This document shows, one piece after another, positions 29,588-37,753 of a stretch of DNA of 64,000 nucleotides; position 1 is the stretch's first letter; the number at the start of each line of letters is the position of its first letter. Origin of the DNA: Corynebacterium glyciniphilum AJ 3170 (GTDB lineage Bacteria > Actinomycetota > Actinomycetes > Mycobacteriales > Mycobacteriaceae). The notes below the pieces were generated by a model. It did no database searches, was not told the DNA's origin, and saw nothing but the letters and a program-made list of their open reading frames with translations. Position numbers and translations under genes: made by a program. The DNA is taken from NCBI RefSeq assembly GCF_000626675.1, contig NZ_CP006842.1, positions 1-64,000 of the forward strand, in the 5' to 3' direction.

Positions 29588-31256
29588 TCCCTATGTACTT
29601 TGTCAACCCCTGGACCGTAGGCTCTTCGGTCCTTCGTGATCACCAGCTGTAGCTTGATTTCGAACATGGTGGCGTAGGTGTTGGGCCCGGTTGCTTCCGG
29701 GCCTGCGACGCCTGTGGGACGGACAGCAGGGGCTCAGTTCAGCGATCTAGGCTGCAGTGGCCTCCGCGGTGGCCCGTGGTGGCAACTCCCGGAAGAACTC
29801 CCCGCGGGTGAGCATCGCGAAGATGACGTTGCACCGCCGGCGGGCCAGACACATCACGGCCGCGTTGTGACGCTTACCCTCGGCCCGTTTCTTGGCGTAG
29901 TACGACCGGGAAGCGTCGTGGCAGTTCGATGCGATCCAGGCGGATCTGAACAGGGCATTCTTCAACCGTTTGTTGCCGGATCGGGCGGAAAACTCCCCAC
30001 GGATTGATGTGCCGGACCGTCTGGTCACCGGGGCGATGCCGGCTGAGGGGTCCAGGTGGGCGGCATCGGGGAAGTCGGAACAGTCGCCGACAGACAGCAG
30101 GATGTTGGCGGCGGTCTTGATGCCGACCCAGGGCATCGACATCAAGACTGCAACTGGCTCCAGGAAAGAGGGAAGTCATCAAGCATCTCCTCGACCTGCC
30201 CGGCGATGCTGTCACGCTGGGTTTTCAGCGCCTTGATGTTGGTCGCCAGCATCTTCGATCGCCACTTCTGCTGCGGCGGTGCCGGGCACGGTGACGGTCT
30301 GGGCGTTCAGGGCTTGGAAGATGGCGTCGACCAGGGCCTCGGGGTCTTTCTTGGCGTGGTTTCGGGCCCAGGTTAGCACCCGCTTCCTGCCCATTTTCTT
30401 CAGTTTCGTGGGCCCGGCGTAGTGGATCAGCAGGTCCAGGACGAATGTTCGCTGGATGATCTCACCGGCGAAGACCCGCTCCAACGACGGGTAGATCTGC
30501 ACCAGGATGCTGCGCAGCCGGTTGATCGTGCGGGTGGCGTCCCGGGCGATGTCGTCATCGAGTCCGGACAGCATCTTCAGCGCGGAAAATACCTCAGCAT
30601 TGCGGTCCACCGCACGCAGGGTATGCGGCATCGTACGGGCGGTGGCAAGCGATGATGAACGCATCCCGCGGATCGGTCTTGGCTTGTCCGGGGTACAGAT
30701 CAGCTGCCTTACGCATCGCCAGGCCGGGCAGGTAGGCAACCGCGCAGTCGCAGGCCCTCGCTACGGCGATCGGCAGGGCACCGATGGTATTGGGCTGGTC
30801 CACGATCAACAGCACACTGCCATGGGCAGTGAGCTCGTCGAAGACGGTGCGCAGGCTGGTTTCGTCCTGGGGTAGAGCTTTGTCGTAGACCGTGGTGCCA
30901 TCGGTGGTCAGGGCGTAGCCGTGGTGGGCGGTTTTGCCGACGTCGAGTCCGAGGTAGACGCCGTAGATGGTGGTGTCTTCCATGGTGGTTCCCCTCCTCG
31001 GGGGAGGTTGGTATGTGGTTGTGGTGGAAGATCACTGGTGGTGGTCGGACACTCGGTGCGGGCACCCACGTTACGAAGAGACTTCACCGCACCCGAAAGC
31101 CGGTGAGCCGCGTCCCTATTAGCCGTCAGCGTGCGTCCTGGTACCTCGGCGGCAACACCCCCCGGATCATTGTGTAGAACAACAGGGCGAATCAGCCATA
31201 CCAAGGCCAGTGACCTGCCCCCGAGCTTACGGGGGACACCATCAAGGTAACGGGGC
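29588..31256. mobile_element. IS110-type element nested in the IS481 transposase gene
   Basis: The insert separates the last 16 codons of the IS481 transposase from the rest. Short inverted sequences GGTGTCCC and GGGGACACC lie close to the two junctions. The exact ends are uncertain by some tens of bases. It encodes one degenerate transposase on the minus strand. Confidence 0.7.
29747..30983 (-). pseudogene. IS110-family (DEDD) transposase, frameshifted
   Basis: The start (ATG 30983) reads GVYLGLDVGKTAHHGYAL with the first catalytic aspartate, then TDPRDAFI. After a shift near 30660 the middle part follows (AVDRNAEVFSALKMLSGLDDD), and after another near 30240 the C-terminal transposase domain (MPWVGIKTAANILLSVGD, AHLDPSAGIAPVTRRSGTSI, KRLKNALFRSAW). 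The split into three frames shows it is inactive. The arrangement of an N-terminal RuvC-like DEDD domain and a C-terminal IS116/IS110 domain identifies the family. Confidence 0.87.
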
Positions 31257-31393
31257 TGACTCCCTCAGCGCGTGTTCACAACCTCACGGGGAACTACACC
31301 TAGGTCGCGCTTCCTACCCCCGCGCTGCTCTGGAAGGCTGAAAGACACGCGCCCTGGGGGTGGACGACGAGGGGCATGCTAGCAATCTACTCG

Positions 31394-31600
31394 CTAACGA
31401 TTCTCGGCCCTTTTATTCCGTCCAATTCCAGATATTCGGATGAAGAGTACTGCTATTACTGCGACGGCAGTAATAGCTGCGAATTGCACCCACTGCGACG
31501 CATCAGCCGTGACCACATAAATAGCCAGTACTACGACGACGGTGAGGGAAAGTGCACTCAGCTTCATTCCGCCTGAGTATTCTTCGAACTTGTTTCCCAT
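31394..31600 (-). CDS. Small two-helix membrane protein, possible immunity protein
   Basis: The 68-residue protein has two hydrophobic segments (about residues 12-30 and 37-56) and a basic C-terminus (RNKRAENR). The ATG has AAAGGA six bases before it, and that Shine-Dalgarno lies in the 12-base gap behind the secreted-protein gene. The two genes therefore form a tight pair. Small two-helix basic membrane proteins encoded directly after a secreted peptide precursor are often immunity proteins. That role is an inference; no family is recognised. Confidence 0.65.
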   Translation of the reverse strand: MGNKFEEYSGGMKLSALSLTVVVVLAIYVVTADASQWVQFAAITAVAVIAVLFIRISGIGRNKRAENR

Positions 31601-31612
31601 AGCTATCCTTTC

Positions 31613-32128
31613 TTAGAGGAGGTACTCGGCGAATACGCCTCCGCCGCAAGAGATTGCGCCGATGAGCCCCACACGTCGTAGGACGAATTTGGCGGCCTTG
31701 TCCCAAGAGTTCACCTGGGATTCAATCGCCTCCCAAGCACCCACAGCGCCGAAGAAGTCGATTCCGAGGCACGCGCCCACGACACGCTTGATCTCGTCTC
31801 CCGCACTCCGTGCCTGGATCGTGGGGGCAGTTGACTCTCGCTGATAGATGTCGACAGGTATGATGTCGCCGTTCTCATCGAGAACATCAACCTTGTCGCC
31901 ATTGTATTGGAGCGCTGCGGCGCTTTCGGGGATAGCTTCGTAGCCAAGATTTTCATTGATCAGCTGTCGATCATCTGCGGTCAGCCGCTCGGTCTCTTTA
32001 GCTGTTGCGGTGCTCGTTGTTGCGTTAGGCACGGCCGAATCACCGTTGGCTGTGGCAGGGAATACAGTGAGCGGAAGTGCCGCAGCAACAGCTGCCACGA
32101 CAATACGGGCCCGAAATGACTTTTTCAT
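31613..32128 (-). CDS. Secreted protein with hydrophobic glycine-rich C-terminus, possible bacteriocin precursor
   Basis: The 171-residue protein has a clear Sec signal peptide (MKKSFRARIVVAAVAAALPL, cleavage near ATA-NG at residue 28). An acidic central region (about 30-110) follows, then a 60-residue tail from KRVVGACLGIDFFGAVGAW to CGGGVFAEYLL. The tail is amphipathic to hydrophobic and has just two cysteines, at either end. The ATG at 32128 was chosen for the signal peptide and AGGAAG upstream. The layout of leader, propeptide, two-cysteine hydrophobic tail and neighbouring two-helix protein resembles secreted peptide toxins matured from a C-terminal region. This is inferred, not proven. 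Confidence 0.7.
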   Translation of the reverse strand: MKKSFRARIVVAAVAAALPLTVFPATANGDSAVPNATTSTATAKETERLTADDRQLINENLGYEAIPESAAALQYNGDKVDVLDENGDIIPVDIYQRESTAPTIQARSAGDEIKRVVGACLGIDFFGAVGAWEAIESQVNSWDKAAKFVLRRVGLIGAISCGGGVFAEYLL

Positions 32129-32200
32129 GTATCGATCTTCCTGTGAGGAGGTTGCCGAACACCTGTCAGAGTATGCGACCGGCTTCGGAACGTCGACCAA

Positions 32201-32669
32201 AGTTGCGAGATCGTTATGACATGTTCATCGGTTGTTTGTTTAACTTACCGTCGCATATACGGCCACGGGTATATTTACTCGTTGAGAAAGTTGACCACGC
32301 CGACAAATCCGACGGTGATATTTTCACGTCCCGGTTCTGGTGGCAGTACGCTAGGTCGTGTTCTCGTTGGCGATCAATGGATGACAGATGCCCTGGAGGT
32401 GGGTGGCGAGGATCGAAGTAGGGCGAAGCCCCACGACACGGGATGTCGCCGGGCGGTTGGCGGGAAGTGCCGGGGCAGTGGACGCGCTGCGGTGCTGTCG
32501 TCGGTGCTCCACGGTCTACAGGCGTTAGTCACGTTGACGTCCGAACGGTCACGAGGCGCGGGCGGCAAGGGGATCAGGTTTCGTGCCATGCACGGAGAGC
32601 GTACGATCTCGTCAGGTAGAGCCACGTTACCTAGTGGCTAATGCCAGAAAATAGCTGCAGGAGGTTATC
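32201..32669. other. Intergenic region before the alcohol dehydrogenase gene
   Basis: About 470 bases without a supported gene. The 5' part is AT-rich and holds the promoter region of the divergent secreted-peptide gene. The 3' part is GC-rich with open but unconvincing frames on both strands. No repeat or operator stands out. It may include a decayed gene. Confidence 0.4.
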
Positions 32670-33740
32670 TTGTCCCTCACCGTGAAGGCACTCCAGAAGA
32701 CCAGCGCAGAGGACTCGTTCCGTGTGGTAGAGATAGAGCGCCGTGATCCACGTCCTGATGATGTTGTCATCGACATCGCAGCGGCCGGCATCTGCCACAG
32801 CGACATCCATACGATCCGTAATGAGTGGGGTAGTGCCCACTTTCCCCTTACCGTCGGCCACGAGATCGCGGGCACTGTATCCGCTGTCGGCTCCAGCGTG
32901 ACGAACTGGAAGATCGGAGACCGGGTCGGCGTCGGCTGCATGGTCAACTCCTGCGGCGAATGCGAACAATGCCGCAACGGCCAAGAACAAGACTGCCTCA
33001 AGGGTGCGATCATGACCTACGATTCTGTCGACGTTGACGGAAGCATCACACAGGGTGGTTACTCGCAGAAGATCGTCGTTAACGAGCAGTTCGTCTGCCG
33101 TGTCCCTGACGGCATCGACTTCGACGTTGCTGCGCCGCTACTGTGCGCCGGGATCACCACATATGCACCCCTGAAGCGATGGGGTGCTGGGCCGGGAAAG
33201 AACGTCGCGATCCTAGGCCTTGGCGGGCTGGGGCACATGGGCGTCCAGATCGCTGTCGCGATGGGTGCGAATGTGACGGTGCTATCGCGTACCCGTAAGA
33301 AGGAACAGCTCGCCTTCGAGCTCGGAGCCTCCGGAACACTCGCGGCCGAGGACGAGGGGTTCTTTAGCGACCATGCCGGGGAGTTTGACCTGATCCTCAA
33401 CACGATCAGTGCCGACATCCCCCTGGACAACTATCTGTCCCTGCTGAAACCCCATGGCGCGTTGGCTGTGGTGGGCATGCCGCCCGCTGCGCAGTCCCTG
33501 CACTTCGGCGCAGTGGTTGGGGGATCGAAGATCCTCGCTGGGTCGATGATCGGCGGAATCGCCGAGACTCAAGAGATGCTGGACTTCTGTGCCGAGCACA
33601 GCATCGGTGCGATCATTGAAAAGGTCGGTGTAAACGAGGTAGACACTACATACGATCGGGTCGTACGAGGCGAGGTGTACTTCCGTGCTGTGATTGATAC
33701 GAGTGAGTTTGATGGTCAAGAGGCCACCGCTTTGGCGTGA
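32670..33740 (+). CDS. Zinc-dependent NAD(P) alcohol dehydrogenase
   Basis: The 356-residue medium-chain dehydrogenase is of the cinnamyl/YahK type. It has catalytic zinc ligands C42 and H64-E65 (GHE), structural zinc cysteines C95, C98, C101 and C109, and the Rossmann motif GLGGLGHMG near residue 180. It interconverts aldehydes and alcohols with a nicotinamide cofactor; this subfamily is usually NADP-linked. The start is TTG, directly behind a strong GCAGGAGGT. It is an intact cargo gene of island 2 with no obvious operon partners. Confidence 0.92.
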   Translation: MSLTVKALQKTSAEDSFRVVEIERRDPRPDDVVIDIAAAGICHSDIHTIRNEWGSAHFPLTVGHEIAGTVSAVGSSVTNWKIGDRVGVGCMVNSCGECEQCRNGQEQDCLKGAIMTYDSVDVDGSITQGGYSQKIVVNEQFVCRVPDGIDFDVAAPLLCAGITTYAPLKRWGAGPGKNVAILGLGGLGHMGVQIAVAMGANVTVLSRTRKKEQLAFELGASGTLAAEDEGFFSDHAGEFDLILNTISADIPLDNYLSLLKPHGALAVVGMPPAAQSLHFGAVVGGSKILAGSMIGGIAETQEMLDFCAEHSIGAIIEKVGVNEVDTTYDRVVRGEVYFRAVIDTSEFDGQEATALA

Positions 33741-33800
33741 TATTGCTGCGGCCCTTGCGCGATTCACGATATAAGCGAGATTCGCGGGACATGTACGCCG

Positions 33801-34118
33801 GTGCAGATTGTGGCTTCCGGGGAAGTCACTGAACGAGGCTTCCTCGTCCCCCCCCGCCGTACATCCATCTCCCCGGCGATGCCTGAGGCTGCGCTTCGAC
33901 AAATGACCGACATTATTCGAGAGCACCGACTCAACCGCTCGATCGTAACCGCCGTGTACGACCCCGATATCGAGGCTAGCTTCAATAAGTATGGCTTGAT
34001 CGAGGGGGCCGACGGGTAGATTAGCGAGGTACCGGACGAATCGGACGCCGAGATTGAATCCGGAACACACCGGGTGCTCATCGACGGCAGCAACAGGCCC
34101 TCAGCGATGGTGAAGTGA
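33801..34118 (+). pseudogene. Broken reading frame, unknown
   Basis: One frame runs from GTG 33801 (QIVASGEVTERGFLVPPRR) to a TGA at 34116, interrupted by a TAG at 34017. The pieces on both sides have coding-like composition (MTDIIREHRLNRSIVTAVYD before, EVPDESDAEIESG after). No family is recognised and no ribosome site is seen. Confidence 0.35.
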
Positions 34119-34163
34119 CAAACCCCCGCCATGTAAGGCAGGGGGAGGGTCGATAGGTTTTGG

Positions 34164-34745
34164 CTACTGGCCGCTCTCAATATCAGCGTCCCAGTTACCT
34201 TCGTCATCCTGCATCCACGAAATCGTGCCGTTCTCGAACTGCTGAGTCCAGCCCTGCGCCGCGTCCCCGGACTCCGGGGTGGTGGGCAGGCCGACCTCGT
34301 TGTCCAGGCCACCGTCGTTGGCCCAGGTCTCGCCGATCTTCCCGATCAGCGGGGTCACCTCGCCGCTGTCATTCTCCACGGCCCACCCGTTCTCGAACGT
34401 GGCCAGTGTCGCGCCGTCAGCGCGTTCAACGCTTTTCACAGCGCCCCAAGCACCCTGCTCGCCGCCTGCCTCGTCGTAGGCAGCCTGCAGGCCCTCGGTG
34501 AGTTCGGTATTCGCACCTTCCTCCGATTCTGAGCCTGCACCCTCCGTCTCGGCGTCGGACGCGTCGGCAGATTCAGACGAATCCGAACCACTCATTGCGT
34601 CAGATGCTTCCGCTGCACCGCTTTCAGCGGCTGAACTTGCGCCTGACGTTGCGTCTGATGTGTCGTCTTCACTGCATGCTGCTGCTCCGAGGAGTAGGCC
34701 GCCTGCAGCAACGACGGTGATTGTGCGCTTGAGGTTGATTCTCAT
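34164..34745 (-). CDS. Lipoprotein with an LGFP-type repeat
   Basis: The 193-residue protein has a lipoprotein signal peptide with lipobox cysteine C24 (LGAAAC). A long Ser/Asp/Glu/Ala-rich linker (about 26-80) follows, then a C-terminal domain. This domain contains VGLPTTPES followed by QQFENGTISW, the pattern of LGFP repeats found in envelope proteins of mycolic-acid bacteria and thought to bind the arabinogalactan/mycolate layer. The ATG has GGAAGG upstream. It is cargo of island 2 and transcribed alone. Confidence 0.85.
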   Translation of the reverse strand: MRINLKRTITVVAAGGLLLGAAACSEDDTSDATSGASSAAESGAAEASDAMSGSDSSESADASDAETEGAGSESEEGANTELTEGLQAAYDEAGGEQGAWGAVKSVERADGATLATFENGWAVENDSGEVTPLIGKIGETWANDGGLDNEVGLPTTPESGDAAQGWTQQFENGTISWMQDDEGNWDADIESGQ

Positions 34746-35018
34746 AGTGGAACTGCCTTCCGTGTCAACGTGCGGGATGTAGTTCACGTCCTGTTGTACA
34801 TGAGATCCTGGTCTCTTGCAGGGTTTTCTTCGGCACAAACGAAAGAGATGCCGAAGGTATCAGTTCCATAAATGTCGGAAACGATTTCCAAAAGGTTCAG
34901 AACTCGTACAGTTTTCATGGCTCTATGACCTCGGTGGTGGCTCCAATGCAGTTGCCGGGTACCCCCAGGGTGGTGTCTGGACGCGTGACTGCCACCGTTT
35001 GTTCTGGTAGTGGGGGTC
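34746..35018. other. Non-coding part of island 2
   Basis: This holds the upstream region of the lipoprotein gene. A 44-codon frame on the minus strand (MKTVRVLNLLEIVSDIYG, start 34918) has no good ribosome site and is not called. Confidence 0.35.
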
Positions 35019-35150
35019 TTACGTGGTGGGACGGTGGGGTTTAGGGGCTGGCGTTTCACCATCACCGGCGTAGCGGGTGAGGCTGTAGTTCTCCCGATTG
35101 CGGCCCGTTGTCTTTTCGTCGGCAAGGACGAAATGGCTGTTCAGGTCCAT
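35019..35150 (-). CDS. Possible small protein
   Basis: The frame of 43 codons (MDLNSHFVLADEKTTGRNRE...) has GGGGAGAGC directly before the ATG. It is hydrophilic, without cysteines or membrane segments. It is too short for family recognition, so the call rests on the ribosome-binding site only. Confidence 0.3.
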   Translation of the reverse strand: MDLNSHFVLADEKTTGRNRENYSLTRYAGDGETPAPKPHRPTT

Positions 35151-35245
35151 GCTCTCCCCGGCAGTCTGCCCCCGCGCCGTCGCCGTAAGTAGCCCAGTAT
35201 GCGGTTGGCGTGCTCGTCTGAGGGTTCGAATAGTATGGTCACTTA

Positions 35246-35288
35246 GTGAAGTCCCCGACGTCGATGTGAGCGGCGTTGGGGGCTTCAC
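35246..35288. terminator. Strong stem-loop, probable bidirectional terminator
   Basis: GTGAAG at 35246-35251 pairs with CTTCAC at 35283-35288, and the stem continues inward to about 15 bp including CCCC/GGGG. It is followed by TCTGTCT on the plus strand. It lies between two small minus-strand frames. Confidence 0.5.
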
Positions 35289-35307
35289 TCTGTCTAGCGG
35301 AGGGTAA

Positions 35308-35535
35308 CTACTCTGCGGCCTTGGCGTCTGCTTCGTGTGCCTGGCTGGTGAGGATGTCCAGGGCGTAGGCAAGGTCATGCCCGTGAGCGGCCGCGCCGGC
35401 GTACATATCCGCCTGCACACGGTAGCTGTCGGGCTGTCCGGTGCGCTCGTGATGAGCGAGGGCGAGGAGATCGTGAATAGCGTCTGTGGTTCGAAGTGAC
35501 AATTGACTGTTCTCGCCCGGGGTGTCGATGCTCAT
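35308..35535 (-). CDS. Hypothetical small hydrophilic protein
   Basis: The 75-residue, helix-prone protein (SLRTTDAIHDLLALAHHERTGQPDSYRVQADMYAGAAAHGHDLAYALDIL) has coding-like composition. The coding frame appears to extend upstream of the ATG (DTETYGPIILDDY) without another start codon, so its 5' end may be lost or use a rare start. The family is not recognised. It is probably a phage- or plasmid-derived gene near the right end of island 2. Confidence 0.45.
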   Translation of the reverse strand: MSIDTPGENSQLSLRTTDAIHDLLALAHHERTGQPDSYRVQADMYAGAAAHGHDLAYALDILTSQAHEADAKAAE

Positions 35536-35907
35536 GTAGTCGTCGAGGATGATCGGGCCGTAGGTCTCGGTATCATTGCTGATGACTGGTGCCTCTCTTT
35601 GGCTGTTTTACTATTCTTTCCCTACAGGATCGTAGGTCGATAGTGTGTCTACTGTTTCTGAACTGCGGATAGTGTCGTCATGTTGTGGATTCCCCATAGC
35701 TCCACAAAAGATGGCTGATGGGCACATCCCGAGGATTCGGGAGGTGCCCATTTTCCTGTTACTGGCGCTGGGCCACCCCGAAGGGTGGTAGACGGGGTGG
35801 ATCGTATACCCCTGCCTGTATGGATAATTCACCGTATGAATTACTGCGGCGTTAGATTCTCCTTAGTTGTGTCACTGTCATGCGCATAACCGCCACAAGG
35901 AGGCTCC
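35536..35907. other. Right end of island 2 and following non-coding DNA
   Basis: This contains the right 18-nt tRNA repeat (35688-35705) and the leader of the small lipoprotein gene. GGGCACATCCCGAGGATTCG and GAGGTGCCC (about 35719-35748) form an imperfect hairpin followed by ATTTTCCTGTT, a possible terminator. No gene is seen. Confidence 0.45.
35688..35705 (+). repeat. Right attachment-like repeat (attR) of island 2
   Basis: An exact 18-nt copy of the 3' end of tRNA-Ala(CGC), without the rest of the tRNA. Confidence 0.82.
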
Positions 35908-36105
35908 GTGAATAGCAAAAAGCTCGCCGCAGTAGTGGCGGTTGCCGCGCTCGCCCTCGCCGCGGCGTCCTGTGGTGGCGAAACTGAAGCAGAAGACACA
36001 CCGAAAGTGCCTGCGGTGACAACCTGCATTACTCCCGTGCCGCCACACGCGACAACGTCTGCGCCCAGTATTGCGGTGACCGACCAGCCCAATCCCCGTC
36101 GGTAG
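35908..36105 (+). CDS. Small lipoprotein
   Basis: The 65-residue precursor has a lipoprotein signal peptide (KKLAAVVAVAALALAAASC, lipobox AASC). The short mature part of about 44 residues is rich in Thr, Pro and Ala. The GTG start has AAGGAGG (35897-35903) at good spacing. The mature part has one more cysteine. No family is recognised. It is the first gene outside island 2. Confidence 0.65.
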   Translation: MNSKKLAAVVAVAALALAAASCGGETEAEDTPKVPAVTTCITPVPPHATTSAPSIAVTDQPNPRR

Positions 36106-36169
36106 GACGGGTCCTCGGACGCCGCTGGGCCCGTGGCGCAATAGTCGACGTTCGACTGTTATTACACGT

Positions 36170-36616
36170 TCAGTGTTCAGGCTTATCAGGGGTGTAGAAC
36201 TCACTCATGGCAGTGAGGAACCGGATGACGGTGTGGAGCTCATCGGCACTGAAGCTGGACGCGAGAGTGGCGAATCGCTCGTCTCTGTCCCCGTAGAGCG
36301 ACTGTAGAGGGGCGATGGCTTCCGGGACCAGATCAATGACCGTGCGGCGGCGGTCCACGTCGTCAGGGGTGCGGCGGATGAAGCCGGCTCGTTCGAGACG
36401 ATCGACGATCCGGGTGACCGTGCTGGTCGGAATCCCTGTCGCTGAGCTGATCTGCCGTGGTGTGCGGATGTCCTCGTTGAGGACCAGCAGGTGCAGTGTC
36501 TGCAGGTCCGTCATCTGCAGGCCATTATCCCGCGCTATGCGGTCATTGCCCAGTGTGGCATCCACGATCTGTTGCTGTAACGCGATGCGTACCTGTTCTA
36601 CCAGGGCATTCGTCAC
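36170..36616 (-). CDS. MarR-family transcriptional regulator
   Basis: The 148-residue winged-helix regulator has a recognition segment around residues 55-80 (PRQISSATGIPTSTVTRIVDRLERAGFIRR) and the wing DDVDRRRTVIDL. The GTG start follows AAGGAGG. It diverges from the four-gene operon at 36719-39336 and most likely represses it, with a palindrome in between. The inducer is unknown. MarR relatives often sense oxidants or phenolic compounds. Confidence 0.92.
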   Translation of the reverse strand: MTNALVEQVRIALQQQIVDATLGNDRIARDNGLQMTDLQTLHLLVLNEDIRTPRQISSATGIPTSTVTRIVDRLERAGFIRRTPDDVDRRRTVIDLVPEAIAPLQSLYGDRDERFATLASSFSADELHTVIRFLTAMSEFYTPDKPEH

Positions 36617-36639
36617 CGGCGAACCTCCTTGTTAAAGTG

Positions 36640-36654
36640 TTCCCATATCGGGAA
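36640..36654. promoter_or_regulatory. Probable MarR operator
   Basis: TTCCCATATCGGGAA has perfect 5-bp arms around a 5-bp spacer. It lies between the divergent MarR gene and the operon it probably controls. Confidence 0.55.
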
Positions 36655-36718
36655 TATCTACCTTCGGGACTACCTGGTCAGTGTATCTGGTGATCCCCCG
36701 GACAGGAGACGAGACACG

Positions 36719-37354
36719 ATGAGAATTCTGGTACCAGGCGCCACCGGTATGGTCGGTCGCCACGTTGTTGAGCAGGCCCTGGAACGCGGGCACGAAGTCA
36801 CCGCCATTGCACGGCGTCCGGAGTCTTTGGGCCTTGAACACCCCCGCCTTTCCGTCGAACCGGCGGACATCACCACAGCAGGGTCGGTGGAACCGCTTCT
36901 CGAGGATATCGATGCGGTGGTGAGCACGGTCGGTATCGGTACGTCGACGGAACCGACAACGTTGTACTCGGATGGGACTCGGAACCTTCTGCGTGCAATG
37001 AAACGTCACGGAGTGACACGCATCGTCGTCATCTCCTCCGAGGTCGCTGACCATTGGGCGCACCAAGGTCTGCTGAAACTCTGGTTTGTGTTGCCACTCC
37101 TCCAGACGTTCCTCGGTGCCACCTATGACGACATGCGGCGCATGGACGTCGTTCTCTGGGAGAGCGAGGCGCAGTGGACAGCGATCCGCGCCCCGCGGAT
37201 CCGACCCGCGGCAGGAAAAGGAAGCTACCGGCTCAATGTCGGAAGGCCGCTACGACGGGGCTGGATGATTACTGCATCGGACATGGCAGCCGCGCTGCTC
37301 GACATTGCCGAGCGTCAGGATCTGGGCCGCGCGCACGTCTACGTCGCCAACTGA
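36719..37354 (+). CDS. NAD(P)-binding protein (atypical SDR, NmrA-like)
   Basis: The 211-residue protein has an N-terminal Rossmann motif GATGMVG at residues 7-13 and the TRIVVISS strand near residue 103. It lacks the classical YxxxK pair, so it is of the atypical SDR/NmrA group, which includes quinone reductases and redox sensors. The ATG at 36719 follows CAGGAG. It is the first gene of the MarR-linked operon and is followed after 36 bases by a membrane protein gene. Confidence 0.87.
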   Translation: MRILVPGATGMVGRHVVEQALERGHEVTAIARRPESLGLEHPRLSVEPADITTAGSVEPLLEDIDAVVSTVGIGTSTEPTTLYSDGTRNLLRAMKRHGVTRIVVISSEVADHWAHQGLLKLWFVLPLLQTFLGATYDDMRRMDVVLWESEAQWTAIRAPRIRPAAGKGSYRLNVGRPLRRGWMITASDMAAALLDIAERQDLGRAHVYVAN

Positions 37355-37390
37355 CAAGGGGACGCTCCCACGAAGGAAGGAACCGAGGAC

Positions 37391-37741
37391 GTGGAAACTG
37401 TTCGCGGGATTATAGTCCTGCTGCATCTGGTGGGATTCGCGCTATTGCTGGGCTCCTGGGCGGTCGAGGCATTCAAGCGACGCGCACGGATCACGGCGAT
37501 GATGCAGTGGGGAATGACGACCGCACTCGTTACCGGCCTCGCGCTCGCGGCACCGTGGGGTCTCGAGCACGAGCTGAACTACATGAAGATCGGCATCAAA
37601 CTCGTCGTGCTCCTCGTCATCGCCGCGTTGCTCGGTGTCGGTGGGGCACGGCAGCGTCGAACAGTGTCGATCCCAGTTACCTTGTTCTGGTCTGTCGGTG
37701 TTCTGACGATCGTGAATGCCGCGATCGCAGTCCTGGTCTAG
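37391..37741 (+). CDS. Small integral membrane protein
   Basis: The 116-residue protein has four hydrophobic segments (about 5-25, 37-55, 66-84 and 94-114) and short loops. A histidine in the first helix (LLHLVGF) could bind a cofactor. No family is firmly recognised. The GTG start follows GAAGG. The next gene starts 12 bases after the stop and encodes a CtaA-type protein, so the two may work together in the membrane. Confidence 0.8.
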   Translation: METVRGIIVLLHLVGFALLLGSWAVEAFKRRARITAMMQWGMTTALVTGLALAAPWGLEHELNYMKIGIKLVVLLVIAALLGVGGARQRRTVSIPVTLFWSVGVLTIVNAAIAVLV

Positions 37742-37753
37742 AGGTCGTGACTC

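Larger units (their letters stand above)
28635..31303 (+). pseudogene. IS481-family transposase, frameshifted and split
   Basis: GTG 28635 follows AGGAGG. Frames from about 28645 read the helix-turn-helix part (NAPLTPTGRARLVCL, WTQRRAAERFNVSPATAHRW) and the first catalytic segment GELVHVDIKK near 29075. Shifts occur near 28642, 29085 and 29210. From 29216 the DDE core continues (VMTDNGACYRSHAF, YRPQTNGKVERFNRTL). The gene stops being IS481-like at about 29587 (HTAIGG) and resumes near 31257 with TPSARVHNLTGNYT and a TAG. That stop codon lies in the right-hand CTAG target sequence. Confidence 0.85.
28520..31304. mobile_element. IS481-type insertion sequence with target sites, interrupted by another IS
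   Basis: The terminal inverted repeats are 27 nt, at 28526-28552 and 31272-31298 (both begin TGTA and share AGGTTGTGAACAC internally). The flanks are GCTAGC (28520-28525) and CCTAGG (31299-31304), both fitting NCTAGN, the known 6-bp target of IS481. The transposase gene between them is frameshifted and split by an IS110-type element. Confidence 0.85.
27471..35705. mobile_element. Genomic island 2 (tRNA-Ala CGC)
   Basis: An 8.2-kb segment between two exact 18-nt copies of the tRNA 3' end. An integrase remnant lies directly inside the left end, oriented away from the tRNA, as in tRNA-integrated elements. Nested insertion sequences destroyed the integrase. The right half carries intact cargo: a secreted peptide and small membrane protein pair, an alcohol dehydrogenase, an LGFP-type lipoprotein and small genes. 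Confidence 0.82.
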
